From Symbiodinium natans (Eukaryota; Sar; Dinophyceae; Suessiales; Symbiodiniaceae), in assembly GCA_905221605.1 (NCBI GenBank), contig CAJNDS010000642.1, positions 64,001 through 100,100 of the forward strand: a stretch of 36,100 bases of DNA, given 5' to 3'. Positions 27,759 to 35,919 of the stretch are shown here, in pieces. The position numbers were made by a program, and so were the translations under genes. The notes under the pieces are model-generated. The model had not been told where the DNA came from. It made no database searches and saw only the letters and a program-made list of their open reading frames with translations. How positions within the stretch are numbered: the first letter of the stretch is position 1; each line of letters starts with the position of its first letter.

Positions 27759-29729
27759 ATGAATCTTATACATGTCGAGCACTGGCACCGCAGCCAAGAC
27801 TCCAGTCAGTCAATTGTTCAACAGTTTGCAGCAAGTGTAGCTCGCGCCAACATCCGCACCATGGCGCCCTGCTGCAGTCGATGTGGAAACATACGCCTAG
27901 GTCGCGGAAGAGGCGAACAGTCTCGTCAAAGCATTTTTGCACGATTATTCTGTCCTGCAATGTGCTCAGGCTACTGCAGCAACCTGCAATGCCGGCAAGA
28001 AGAACAGCAACAAAAGAAGAGGGACGCAAAGACTGCAAAGAGCAGAAAACGGACTATGAGGCAAAAGGAAGGAGGCGGCGCTCGCGGACCCTTACCAGGC
28101 GCAGGAGGTCGGCCAGAAGAAGAGGACAATCGCAGAGCACAGCGACAGCAGCTACAGACAATGAGACGAGAAGAAGGCGGCAGCGCTCGCGGACCCTTAC
28201 CAGGCGCAGGAGGTCGGCCAGAAGAAGAGGACAATCGCAGAGCACGGCGACAGCAGCTACAGACAATGAGACAAGAAGAAGGCGGCAGTGCTCGCGGACC
28301 CCTACCAGGCGCAGGTGGTCGGCCAGAAGAAGAGGATAATCGCAAAGCACAGCGACAGCAGCTACAGACAATGAGACAAGAAGAAGGCGGCGGTCCTCGC
28401 GGACCCCTACCGGGCACAGGAGGTCGGCCATACATTCCAGAGGATCACAAACATGGTCCACCGTACCGCAACGAGGAGCTGCTCAGCGATGAAGAAACGC
28501 AAAGAAAGTACAAAGACTTCGTGCGAAGCTGGGCCCGTTTTGGTCTCTCTAGAATTTGCAAAACCTGCGGATCCATGACTCCGGCGAGACACTGCCGACC
28601 AACAGGTCCCGCACAAACCCCAAGTTGTCGAAACTGCCGAGAAAACAAGACAAGGTTCAGGCTACCAGCCTTGCTGCCTGTGCCGCCGCCGCTGCAGCAG
28701 CTAAAGCCCATCGAACAGCACCTGCTGGCCATGGCTCGCATATCACAAGTGGTGCTAGACAAGCTCCCTTCAGGAGGACCAAGCGCCCAGTGGGGCAGAA
28801 TGTACGCCGTGCTCATGGAGGATCCGTGCATTTGCGACGTCCTGACTGGCGCAGTCCTGCAAGAAGACGGCACGGTTCAGGTGCAAGGCGTTGACGGCCT
28901 GACAGAATCTCCGGCCAGACTAGAGAACCTGCACAATGCCCTCAACGAACTCCGGACGCTGCACAAGCTGTACAGGAACAGTCCCGCCGTCCACGAGGCC
29001 ATCGAAAAGATGAGCCACATCATGAAGCACAAGAAGACACCCTCCGCGAAAACCGAAGCCAACCAAGACAGGAATGAAGCCAAGCAGGCAGAAGCAGACG
29101 AGGAAGAGGGCCAGCAGTTCACCTACCTGGTTCCGAAAGATTTCAAGGTCCCCAGAGCAGACACGACCGAACTGCGTCAAACCAGAAGCAGCGCAGCCTT
29201 GATAGACGACATCGACGTGAAGTTCTTCCCGCACCTATTTCCTGAAGGAACTGACGGTTGGAAGCAAGAGTACCAAAGCTTTGCCCAATATGCCAGGAAA
29301 CGCCTGCTGTCACAGGACCAACGCTTCGAGACCTCCGCCTCCTACATCATGTGGCTCCTCGAGACACAGATGAAGAAGCGGCTGTCCGGCAACGTGAACG
29401 TGCGGGTCGGCATGCAGCAAAAGCCAGGAGGATGTCACGGCTACCAAGATGGAAGCCGACGCGTCTACACTGCACTGCGGGACATTCCCGGCACACAGCC
29501 ATACCTGTACGCAAAGAAGGGCATCGCGCTGAACATGTACGAGCAGCTCGGGCAGCCACAGTTCTTTCTAACACTGACCTGCCACGCCCAGCAGCCGAGC
29601 ATCCTGCTAGCAGCCATTTCGGCGCGCTTGTTGCGCCTGAATCCAAACCTGACACCTGCGGAGCTGCTCGGAAAAATTGCATACAAGATATTATATGGTT
29701 GGTTCACAGTGCATTATAAAGAAAGGTAG
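27759..29729 (+). CDS. Helitron replicase, N-terminal part (656 codons)
   Basis: First reading frame of a Helitron transposon protein. An alternative start is the Met at 27861 in strong context (ACCATGGCG). Residues ~100-225 are four 35-aa repeats rich in Arg, Gly, Glu and Gln. Residues ~267-295 hold two C-x2-C pairs (CKTCG and CRNC), a zinc-ribbon-like motif. Around 315-345 LKPIEQHLLAMARISQVVLD is like the DUF6570 domain of Helitrons. From ~490 (FFPHLFPEGTDGW, then YAxKRLLSQDQRF, here YARKRLL) the Helitron-like N-terminal domain begins, and QFFLTLTC near 600 is its typical F-x-T-x-T strand. The frame stops at 29729, before the HUH motif, which is in the next frame. Confidence 0.85.
   Translation: MNLIHVEHWHRSQDSSQSIVQQFAASVARANIRTMAPCCSRCGNIRLGRGRGEQSRQSIFARLFCPAMCSGYCSNLQCRQEEQQQKKRDAKTAKSRKRTMRQKEGGGARGPLPGAGGRPEEEDNRRAQRQQLQTMRREEGGSARGPLPGAGGRPEEEDNRRARRQQLQTMRQEEGGSARGPLPGAGGRPEEEDNRKAQRQQLQTMRQEEGGGPRGPLPGTGGRPYIPEDHKHGPPYRNEELLSDEETQRKYKDFVRSWARFGLSRICKTCGSMTPARHCRPTGPAQTPSCRNCRENKTRFRLPALLPVPPPLQQLKPIEQHLLAMARISQVVLDKLPSGGPSAQWGRMYAVLMEDPCICDVLTGAVLQEDGTVQVQGVDGLTESPARLENLHNALNELRTLHKLYRNSPAVHEAIEKMSHIMKHKKTPSAKTEANQDRNEAKQAEADEEEGQQFTYLVPKDFKVPRADTTELRQTRSSAALIDDIDVKFFPHLFPEGTDGWKQEYQSFAQYARKRLLSQDQRFETSASYIMWLLETQMKKRLSGNVNVRVGMQQKPGGCHGYQDGSRRVYTALRDIPGTQPYLYAKKGIALNMYEQLGQPQFFLTLTCHAQQPSILLAAISARLLRLNPNLTPAELLGKIAYKILYGWFTVHYKER
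28056..28430 (+). repeat. 105-bp in-frame tandem repeat, ~3.5 copies
   Basis: Units begin at 28056, 28161, 28266 and 28371 and are nearly identical; the last is partial. Each encodes 35 residues starting MRQEEGG and including RGPLPGAGGRPEEEDNR. Length is a multiple of three, so the frame is kept. Confidence 0.9.
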
Positions 29730-29808
29730 TGAAATAGCGATGCTTGCGACCCAATCCTTCGCGCAACGACGTGAGGCTGGAACATGAGGCAGCCCAACTT
29801 CTTCGCAG
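29702..29808 (+). other. Candidate GT-AG intron joining the two Helitron frames
   Basis: A 107-nt interval starts with GT (29702-29703) and ends with AG (29807-29808) after a pyrimidine-rich CTTCTTCGCAG. Removing it joins codon position 2 of the first frame to position 3 of the second, giving YG, Cys, YQKPDFKWDG without a stop, in a place where the Helitron domain should be continuous. It covers the TAG at 29727-29729. The alternative is a frameshift near 29730 in a decayed element. Confidence 0.45.
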
Positions 29809-32800
29809 CTATCAAAAGCCCGACTTCAAATGGGACGGCTTGTCTGCCAATCAGCTATGCAACCAGCAACCAGCCGTCGTGGCTCGACAATTCATGCATC
29901 AGCTACGGCAATTCCTGCGGTGGATGGCACCACACATCAACGTGGACAAGAAGATCGATGCCGATGCCGACCCGGAAGACCAACACTACCAGGAAGACGA
30001 GGAAGACACGATCAGCGTAGCAGCACCAGCACCAGACATTTCAGGCCAACACCACGCCATGCACAAAGAGAAACCACCATTCCACGTAACCGAGTACATC
30101 GTGCGCATAGAATGGCAGAAGCGAGGCTATCCACACGCCCACATTCTGCTGTGGATGAAGCCAGTGTCGCCGACGGAGACACCAGACCCCCTAGAAGCAG
30201 AGGACGTGGACTGGTCAGACGAGGAAGCCTGCCTTCGATTCGTGCCGAAAACCGCCGAAGAGATCAGCGACAAATTCATATGCACGAAGTCGCCAGCAAG
30301 CTGGCGAGAATCCACCAAAACAGACGCGATTATCAAAGAAGTAAACGCCAAGCTGGCTGAGATGATGATACATCACTGCAGCGCCTACTGCGGCAAATTC
30401 GCACTGGGAGCCTGTCGCTTCGGATTTCCTCGCGGCGAAGCCGATCGTTCACGCAGAAGAGATGCGCAGGAAATGTTCTTCAGTCGCTGGAAGAGCAGCT
30501 TGACAGCAAGGAGACAAAAGCGAGATAGCATGATGGGACAGTACAACGCCACCATGCTACGAATGTGGAGAGCAAGCATGGACTTACAGGTAATATGCGA
30601 GCTGACGAGCGCCAGCCGCTACATACTGGGCTACACGTTCAAGTCCGAGGAAGACTTCATCGCAGCCCGTCGCATGCAAGCAGTCATCGAGAAGCTGGTC
30701 ACCGACAACAGCAACGAAGCTCTCAACGCGCAGGAAGTCTACCGAGCCGCGCATGCAGCCCTGCAAGGCAGAACAACCTCCACCTTCGAAGCATGCCACT
30801 TGCTGCTGGGATTTCCAGTGGTCGAATTCTCCAGAGACAGCGTATGGATTCAAGCAGGCCCGCCAGAAACCTGGACACTATGGGTACCGCAACGAGAAGA
30901 AGCCGAAGCCATAAAGCAGCCAGACGCATACTTCAAAAGCAGACAAGGACAAGAATGGACCATGCCTGTCGCGCAACGATGCTACCAGCACTTACAAAAG
31001 GCCTTTGCAGAGCAGGAGACCGACGTACCAGTCGAAGGTGCCTCGCCAGTGAAGCGTCAGTGGAAGGACATCACCTTCTTCGACTTCTGCGCAGGCTTCA
31101 GATTCATCGGCAAAGAATTCCCAGTTCCTCGAAAACGCCCAGCCATCGTGGGATATCGAAATTTCAGCCCCGACCTCGAGCCGGAGGCCTTCTACTACTC
31201 CAAGCTGCTGTTGCACTTGACATGGACAGCGCCCGGGGAATGGTTACTGCCAGAAGACAAAGAAAGCCATGCCGCAGCTTTCCAGCGAATAGCCCGCGAC
31301 AACAAGCAGCATCCCACATTCTTGCAATCCATCTGCTTACCTGCCCTGGATGGCACGGTCGCAGCAGCCCGCAAACTCCAAGCAGTTCAAGCTGTCATGT
31401 ACATGAAAGCCAAAATGGCGCCCGCGGACCTGCGAGACGGTTGGTCGCACAGCCGTGCTGACGAGCAAAACTATCAAGACGCCCTCAAGATCATGGAGGC
31501 GCTTAGAGAGAGGCGCGGAGGGACCATCGACTTTCTGGCTCCCAACTTCGTGCCAACCGGGCCCGCAAGCAGCGCTTTCACACCAGTAGAAGGCGGAGAA
31601 GAAGCTTTCGGTTTGCTCACGACCAAGGATCCAGGCCCAGAAACAGAACGACAGCGGCAGGCCATGGAGTACATCATTCGCACCGTGACGGACAACCCGA
31701 ACACCAAAGCCGGCCACAGCACCCGACGCCTACGCCTCCTTCTGCACGGACCTGGCGGGTGCGGCAAATCAGTAGTGGTGCGCGCTGCCGCCCACATGCT
31801 TCGCCAGAGCGGCAAGGGCATCATCATAGCGGCACCCACAGGCGTAGCAGCCTGCAATGTCAACGGCGTGACCCTGCACCAATGCCTTGCCCTGCCGGTA
31901 GTGAACCGAAGCCACGGGAAAGCCTGCGACGCTCCGTTGCCGAGAGGCGCCCACCTCGCAGCCCTGCAAGAGCTCTGGGCACAGGTATCCGTGCTCATAG
32001 TGGATGAGATCAGTTTCATCTCCGCCTTCATGTTTGACCGCATAGACCAGCACCTGCGCATGGCCCGAAACATTCCCGACATCCCCTTCGGGGGACTGCA
32101 CGTAGTCTTCTCGGGCGACCTCTACCAGCTCCCGCCTCCAGGAGGCCACCCCTGCTTTTGCAGTTCTTTGTGGTGCTTCTTCGAGCTGTGCGAACTGGAA
32201 GGAAATCAGCGCGCCGCGCAGGATCCAGAATGGGCCGCGCTGCTTGCGCGAGTGCGCGTCGGCACTTGGACAGAGGACGACATTCGCATGCTGAGAAGCC
32301 TCGTCATCAAGAAGAACGGCAAGCAGCAGCCTGCAACAGAAGCCGTGCACCTCTACGCCACCCGCAAAGCCGTCGCAGAAGACAACCAGCAATACCTGGA
32401 CAAACACCTAGCCAGCACAGGCAGCCAACTCTACGAGTGCCCAGCCGTGGACATCAGCGTGAAAACGGGCGCACCACTGCCGGCAGAACTCGCATGGGCC
32501 GAACCAGAGAACACGGGAGGACTCGAAGCCTTGCTGAGAATTGCAGTAGGAGTTCGGGTCATGCTCCGATTCAACATAGACGTTCGCGACAAGCTCGTCA
32601 ACGGCGCCTGCGGAACAGTCACCCACATCGACGCCGAGGACACCGGAGAAGTGACAAAAATCTGGGTCAACTTCGAAGGACAAGCCGGAGCTCTCTGGTG
32701 CGAAGCAAAAGAAATGCAATCGGTAGCAATAACAAGGCGAACAGCCACGTTCCAAGACCAAACTGATAGCCGAGCGGAACGCAAACAGTTTCCACTCGTG

Positions 32801-33967
32801 CTTGCCAAGGCAACCACCATACACAAAAGCCAAGCAGCTACAGCCCATCAAGGAGCTCACTCTGCCCTGGACAGCACAGTCACTCAAGAAGGACAGGCGT
32901 ACGTCGCTCTGTCCCGCTGTCCCACCCGCCAACATTGCACACTAAGGAATTTCAACCCAGCATGCCTACGATTCAACGCGCATGCAGAATGGGCACTCAC
33001 GAAGCTCAGAGAACAGCAAGCAGAGAAGTCAGGCAGCGAGCTCTGGTGCAACCTCATGAAGCCTCCGCACAACAAAGAATTCTACGCACAACGGCTGGCG
33101 AAGCTGCCCCACCCAGACCCCCACAACAACAGCAGCAACCCAGACGAGGAACGACCTTGGCACTGCCCACGATGCGGCGAAGCCACGGCCCATACCAAAC
33201 CAGCCATGAAAGCACACAAGCGCATTTGCCCGGCAGCACCACCCAAACCAGCCCGAGCCAAAGCCAAAGCGAAGGCCAAAGCCAAAGCCAAAGCGAAAGC
33301 CAAAGCCACAAACAGGAAGGACGGCACATGCGCAACGACGCCGCGGGAAACAACATCCAGCAAACGCAATGCGGCGCGTTGGCAAAACAGCAAAACACAG
33401 GAGAATAAGCACAAGCGAGACACACCAGACAGCCCAGCCGAGAGCCCTCCCACCAAGAAAAGTACAAGCAACCAAACAAATGCCCGGTCATCAGAACAAA
33501 ACAACATCTTCTTCGAAGAACAAGAAGGGGCCCAATGCGGCAAGCACGCGCTCAACAATGCACTCGGACACCATTACTTCGACACAAAGGACATGCAGCA
33601 AGCAGCCGAAACGTTCATGTGGGAGAACCCAGAACTTGGTGACGATCTGGACAGACACATCTCGCCGGACGGGGACTATTCCATCGAAACGATGATGATG
33701 GCATTGCGAACCATGGCAATGAAGAAATTCGGGCGGCTTTGCTGGCAGATGAGAGACACACGTGCCACCAGCAGCAGAGACCTGGAAGGTTGTGTCGGAG
33801 CAGTGCAGAACCACCACAACCAGCACTGGGTCGCTTTGAGGAGTGCCGGCGAAACATTCTTGTACGTGGACTCCTTGAACCGAGCAAAGCAGGCAACAAA
33901 CCTCACGAAAGAAGAGCTGGAAGCCACGCTGCGCGCCCATCCAACTTATGTGATTCACGAGATTTGA
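29738..33967 (+). CDS. Helitron replicase-helicase with Josephin-like protease domain
   Basis: Residues are counted from 29744. The Rep part has the HUH motif in GYPHAHILLW (~128-137) and the two tyrosines of the family at Y293 and Y297 in RYILGYTFK; it nicks and joins DNA in rolling-circle transposition. The Pif1-type helicase has Walker A GPGGCGKS (669-676), Walker B VLIVDEIS (D754, E755), GDLYQLPP (~789-796) and motif VI QAYVALSR (from 1051). A C2H2-like finger (C1141, C1144) and a Lys-Ala repeat linker follow. The last ~150 residues match the Josephin deubiquitinase family: EGAQCGKHALNNAL with Cys1265, a YSIETMMMAL helix, QHWVALR with His1361, and Asp1376 at the position of the third catalytic residue (Asn in ataxin-3). 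If 29702-29808 is an intron, this exon starts at 29809. No internal stop is seen. Confidence 0.88.
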   Translation, partial: RCLRPNPSRNDVRLEHEAAQLLRSYQKPDFKWDGLSANQLCNQQPAVVARQFMHQLRQFLRWMAPHINVDKKIDADADPEDQHYQEDEEDTISVAAPAPDISGQHHAMHKEKPPFHVTEYIVRIEWQKRGYPHAHILLWMKPVSPTETPDPLEAEDVDWSDEEACLRFVPKTAEEISDKFICTKSPASWRESTKTDAIIKEVNAKLAEMMIHHCSAYCGKFALGACRFGFPRGEADRSRRRDAQEMFFSRWKSSLTARRQKRDSMMGQYNATMLRMWRASMDLQVICELTSASRYILGYTFKSEEDFIAARRMQAVIEKLVTDNSNEALNAQEVYRAAHAALQGRTTSTFEACHLLLGFPVVEFSRDSVWIQAGPPETWTLWVPQREEAEAIKQPDAYFKSRQGQEWTMPVAQRCYQHLQKAFAEQETDVPVEGASPVKRQWKDITFFDFCAGFRFIGKEFPVPRKRPAIVGYRNFSPDLEPEAFYYSKLLLHLTWTAPGEWLLPEDKESHAAAFQRIARDNKQHPTFLQSICLPALDGTVAAARKLQAVQAVMYMKAKMAPADLRDGWSHSRADEQNYQDALKIMEALRERRGGTIDFLAPNFVPTGPASSAFTPVEGGEEAFGLLTTKDPGPETERQRQAMEYIIRTVTDNPNTKAGHSTRRLRLLLHGPGGCGKSVVVRAAAHMLRQSGKGIIIAAPTGVAACNVNGVTLHQCLALPVVNRSHGKACDAPLPRGAHLAALQELWAQVSVLIVDEISFISAFMFDRIDQHLRMARNIPDIPFGGLHVVFSGDLYQLPPPGGHPCFCSSLWCFFELCELEGNQRAAQDPEWAALLARVRVGTWTEDDIRMLRSLVIKKNGKQQPATEAVHLYATRKAVAEDNQQYLDKHLASTGSQLYECPAVDISVKTGAPLPAELAWAEPENTGGLEALLRIAVGVRVMLRFNIDVRDKLVNGACGTVTHIDAEDTGEVTKIWVNFEGQAGALWCEAKEMQSVAITRRTATFQDQTDSRAERKQFPLVLAKATTIHKSQAATAHQGAHSALDSTVTQEGQAYVALSRCPTRQHCTLRNFNPACLRFNAHAEWALTKLREQQAEKSGSELWCNLMKPPHNKEFYAQRLAKLPHPDPHNNSSNPDEERPWHCPRCGEATAHTKPAMKAHKRICPAAPPKPARAKAKAKAKAKAKAKAKATNRKDGTCATTPRETTSSKRNAARWQNSKTQENKHKRDTPDSPAESPPTKKSTSNQTNARSSEQNNIFFEEQEGAQCGKHALNNALGHHYFDTKDMQQAAETFMWENPELGDDLDRHISPDGDYSIETMMMALRTMAMKKFGRLCWQMRDTRATSSRDLEGCVGAVQNHHNQHWVALRSAGETFLYVDSLNRAKQATNLTKEELEATLRAHPTYVIHEI

Positions 33968-34207
33968 CAAGCCGCTCTTCAACAACCACCTCTATGCAAC
34001 TCGGCATGAGAGAATCCGGCAGCATTTCAACTCGTGCAACTTCCCGAAGAATCGCCATAGCGCCGCTCTGCCGAAGGCCTGCGACAGCCCAACTGAGTGC
34101 TTGAATGCCATGCCAGTTTCACTCTGTAGGACGATGAAGAAACCATAGCGCAACAATCAAGAGTCGAAAAGCGGGGGCCAAGGCAAGCTCGTGTTGATCA
34201 TGATTCG
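33968..34207. other. Short intergenic gap
   Basis: Between the Helitron and the nuclease gene. A 121-codon frame (33739-34104) overlaps the Josephin region and is a shadow. Nothing else is visible. Confidence 0.4.
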
Positions 34208-35485
34208 ATGCCGCTGCCTGAAGCCAGAATATCAGAGAGGCATCTGCGCAGTATGAATGATACGTGCATCGTTTCATACCGAGAGCACCTCTTGGATCAA
34301 GATATATTTCAAATCTACTGCCTTGTCGTAGCGCCCCAGAGCATAGCAGCCATGCCACTCATCAAAGAAGGCGTGCCATCCCCAGCAACTAAGCTACGCA
34401 AGCTAGGGACCAAGGAGCAGAACCAGGTTAACCTGAAGTTGCTGGGAGCGGACATCGTGCTGCCCAAACAACTTGAAGATCACGAACAACCATCCTTTCC
34501 AAAACGTCCTCGGGAACTACCAGCCACAATTCCCGACGACTTCGTGAAGGACACCCTGGCAGAACTAAATGCACACCCGCGAGACAGAAGTATCAGCTTC
34601 CAAGCAGACGATCACGTATACTTCTGGAAAGGAAAGCGTGTGTCGAGATCAGTCACACAGTTTATAAAGGAATTCACCGAACCGTTCTGCGAAGAGCAGG
34701 TCATCAATTCAATGCGACAGAGCCGCAACTGGCCACGTCCCGGTTACCTGAAGACTTCGCTTTCAGAAAACCAAAAGAATGAGTTGCAGAAGCTACCTGG
34801 CAGCGAAGAACTTCTTGCGGAGCTCAAGCGACAAGAGCGAGACGAACTCAAAGTCTGCCGTCTTGCCTTCAAGCTACGTGCAAACCAAGCGAGCAGTCCA
34901 AATCAAGATGCCGATGTAGCAGATGCTCTGACAGAACTCGGTCTTTCTCGGGAAGAAATCATGCGCAAGTGGGAGAAGGCACGCCAGGATGGAGCAAGAG
35001 AAGGCACATGGATGCACGCACAATTCCAGTGCCTGCTCAATGGTGGCTCGGTTCCCGACAAAACCACCGAAGTGTTTCTCCTGTCACAATTTCTACAGTC
35101 GCAATCCAACACGAAGGCTTTCCGAACAGAGTGGCAAGTGTACGCAGACAACGAAGACCTGGCTGGCAGCATCGACTACGTGGCGAAGAGACCAGACAAC
35201 AGCGTAATCATAGTGGACTGGAAGCGCACAAGCCCATCTCGGCTCCAACGCAAGGCGTGCAACAAGTTCATGCGGACGCCACTAAGCCACGTCCCTGACT
35301 GCACACTGTGGCACTACCGCCTCCAACTCAATGTGTACAAGTTCATACTGGAAAAGTACTACGGAGAAGCTGTTTCCGCCATGTACATAGTGGGAACCAA
35401 TCCCGAATACGAAGACCAACCGTTCATAGACAACGTTCCCACAATGGACGTCGAGACAAAGAATCTCCTAGCAAACGCGCGGTGA
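34208..35485 (+). CDS. PD-(D/E)XK superfamily nuclease, 425 aa
   Basis: The frame opens at the ATG 34208; a second Met at 34352 (GCAGCCATGCC) may be the true start, since the first 48 residues look non-conserved. From ~130, HVYFWKGKRVSRSVTQFIKE and an aromatic F-x-E-x-F segment are typical of the entry of RecB/Cas4-like exonuclease folds. Active-site landmarks follow in order: GTWMHAQFQ (His ~270), a Glu in FRTEWQVYA, Asp323 in GSIDYV, Asp337-Trp-Lys339 in VIIVDWKRT (the D/E-x-K pair), and Gln373 in YRLQLNVYKF (the QxxxY motif). All catalytic residues are present. It starts 240 bp after the Helitron frame on the same strand and could be part of the element or a captured host gene. Confidence 0.8.
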   Translation: MPLPEARISERHLRSMNDTCIVSYREHLLDQDIFQIYCLVVAPQSIAAMPLIKEGVPSPATKLRKLGTKEQNQVNLKLLGADIVLPKQLEDHEQPSFPKRPRELPATIPDDFVKDTLAELNAHPRDRSISFQADDHVYFWKGKRVSRSVTQFIKEFTEPFCEEQVINSMRQSRNWPRPGYLKTSLSENQKNELQKLPGSEELLAELKRQERDELKVCRLAFKLRANQASSPNQDADVADALTELGLSREEIMRKWEKARQDGAREGTWMHAQFQCLLNGGSVPDKTTEVFLLSQFLQSQSNTKAFRTEWQVYADNEDLAGSIDYVAKRPDNSVIIVDWKRTSPSRLQRKACNKFMRTPLSHVPDCTLWHYRLQLNVYKFILEKYYGEAVSAMYIVGTNPEYEDQPFIDNVPTMDVETKNLLANAR

Positions 35486-35550
35486 GGAGCAACAAAAAGC
35501 AAAACCTGCATGTGTTCTGCTGACATCAATCCGGGTTCCAGCGCACTGTC

Positions 35551-35697
35551 GTGGATTGAAAACCACAAGTCCAGATTGGCTCCAACGTCAGACATACAAC
35601 AAGTGCATGCGGACGCCACTGAGCCATGCCCCGACTGCACCCTGCGGCACTACCGCTTCCAGCTCAACGTGTACAAGTTCAACCTCAATAACGTTTC
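35551..35697 (+). pseudogene. Broken duplicate of the nuclease 3' part
   Basis: About 140 bp match 35214-35355 of the nuclease gene at an offset near 336, covering the DWK to QxxxY region. The reading frame is lost: CMRTPLSHAP is in one frame and DCTLRHYRFQLNVYKF in another. The catalytic D-W-K has become W-I-E, so no active nuclease can come from it. Confidence 0.8.
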
Positions 35698-35720
35698 CTA
35701 ACCCTAAACTGGCTCCCAGA

Positions 35721-35772
35721 GCCCAAAATTGGCTCCAAAGCCCAAAATTTTAATTAATTAGCCCAAAATTGG
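35721..35772. repeat. GCCCAAAATT short repeats
   Basis: GCCCAAAATTGG at 35721 and 35761, with a related copy GCCCAAAATTTT near 35739, in AT-rich sequence. An isolated ACCCTAAAC just before (35700-35709) suggests degenerate telomere-like sequence. Confidence 0.7.
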
Positions 35773-35847
35773 CCCCCAAAGCCTACAACTCCACCCCCCC
35801 CCTCTCCCCCCTCCCAAAAATGAAAAGCATAGTTCCAAAAAACAAAA

Positions 35848-35886
35848 CTTTCGGTCAAAACTTTCGGTCAAAACTTTCGGTCAAAA
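35848..35886. repeat. Three perfect 13-bp tandem repeats
   Basis: CTTTCGGTCAAAA occurs three times head to tail at 35848, 35861 and 35874, just before the telomeric array. Confidence 0.95.
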
Positions 35887-35919
35887 CTTTTTGGGACCCA
35901 AACCCTATACAATTTCTAT

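Noticed and set aside
27716-28339. 207-codon frame rich in RRRRS, like an SR protein
   Set aside because: It is the 105-bp Helitron repeat read in another frame; the RG/Glu frame continues into recognised Helitron domains.
29726-29737. 12-nt GT...AG interval at the Helitron frame change
   Set aside because: Too short for a spliceosomal intron and in the wrong phase; the 107-nt interval fits better.
33739-34104. 121-codon frame after the Helitron gene
   Set aside because: Most of it overlaps the Josephin-like region in another frame and shows no domain.
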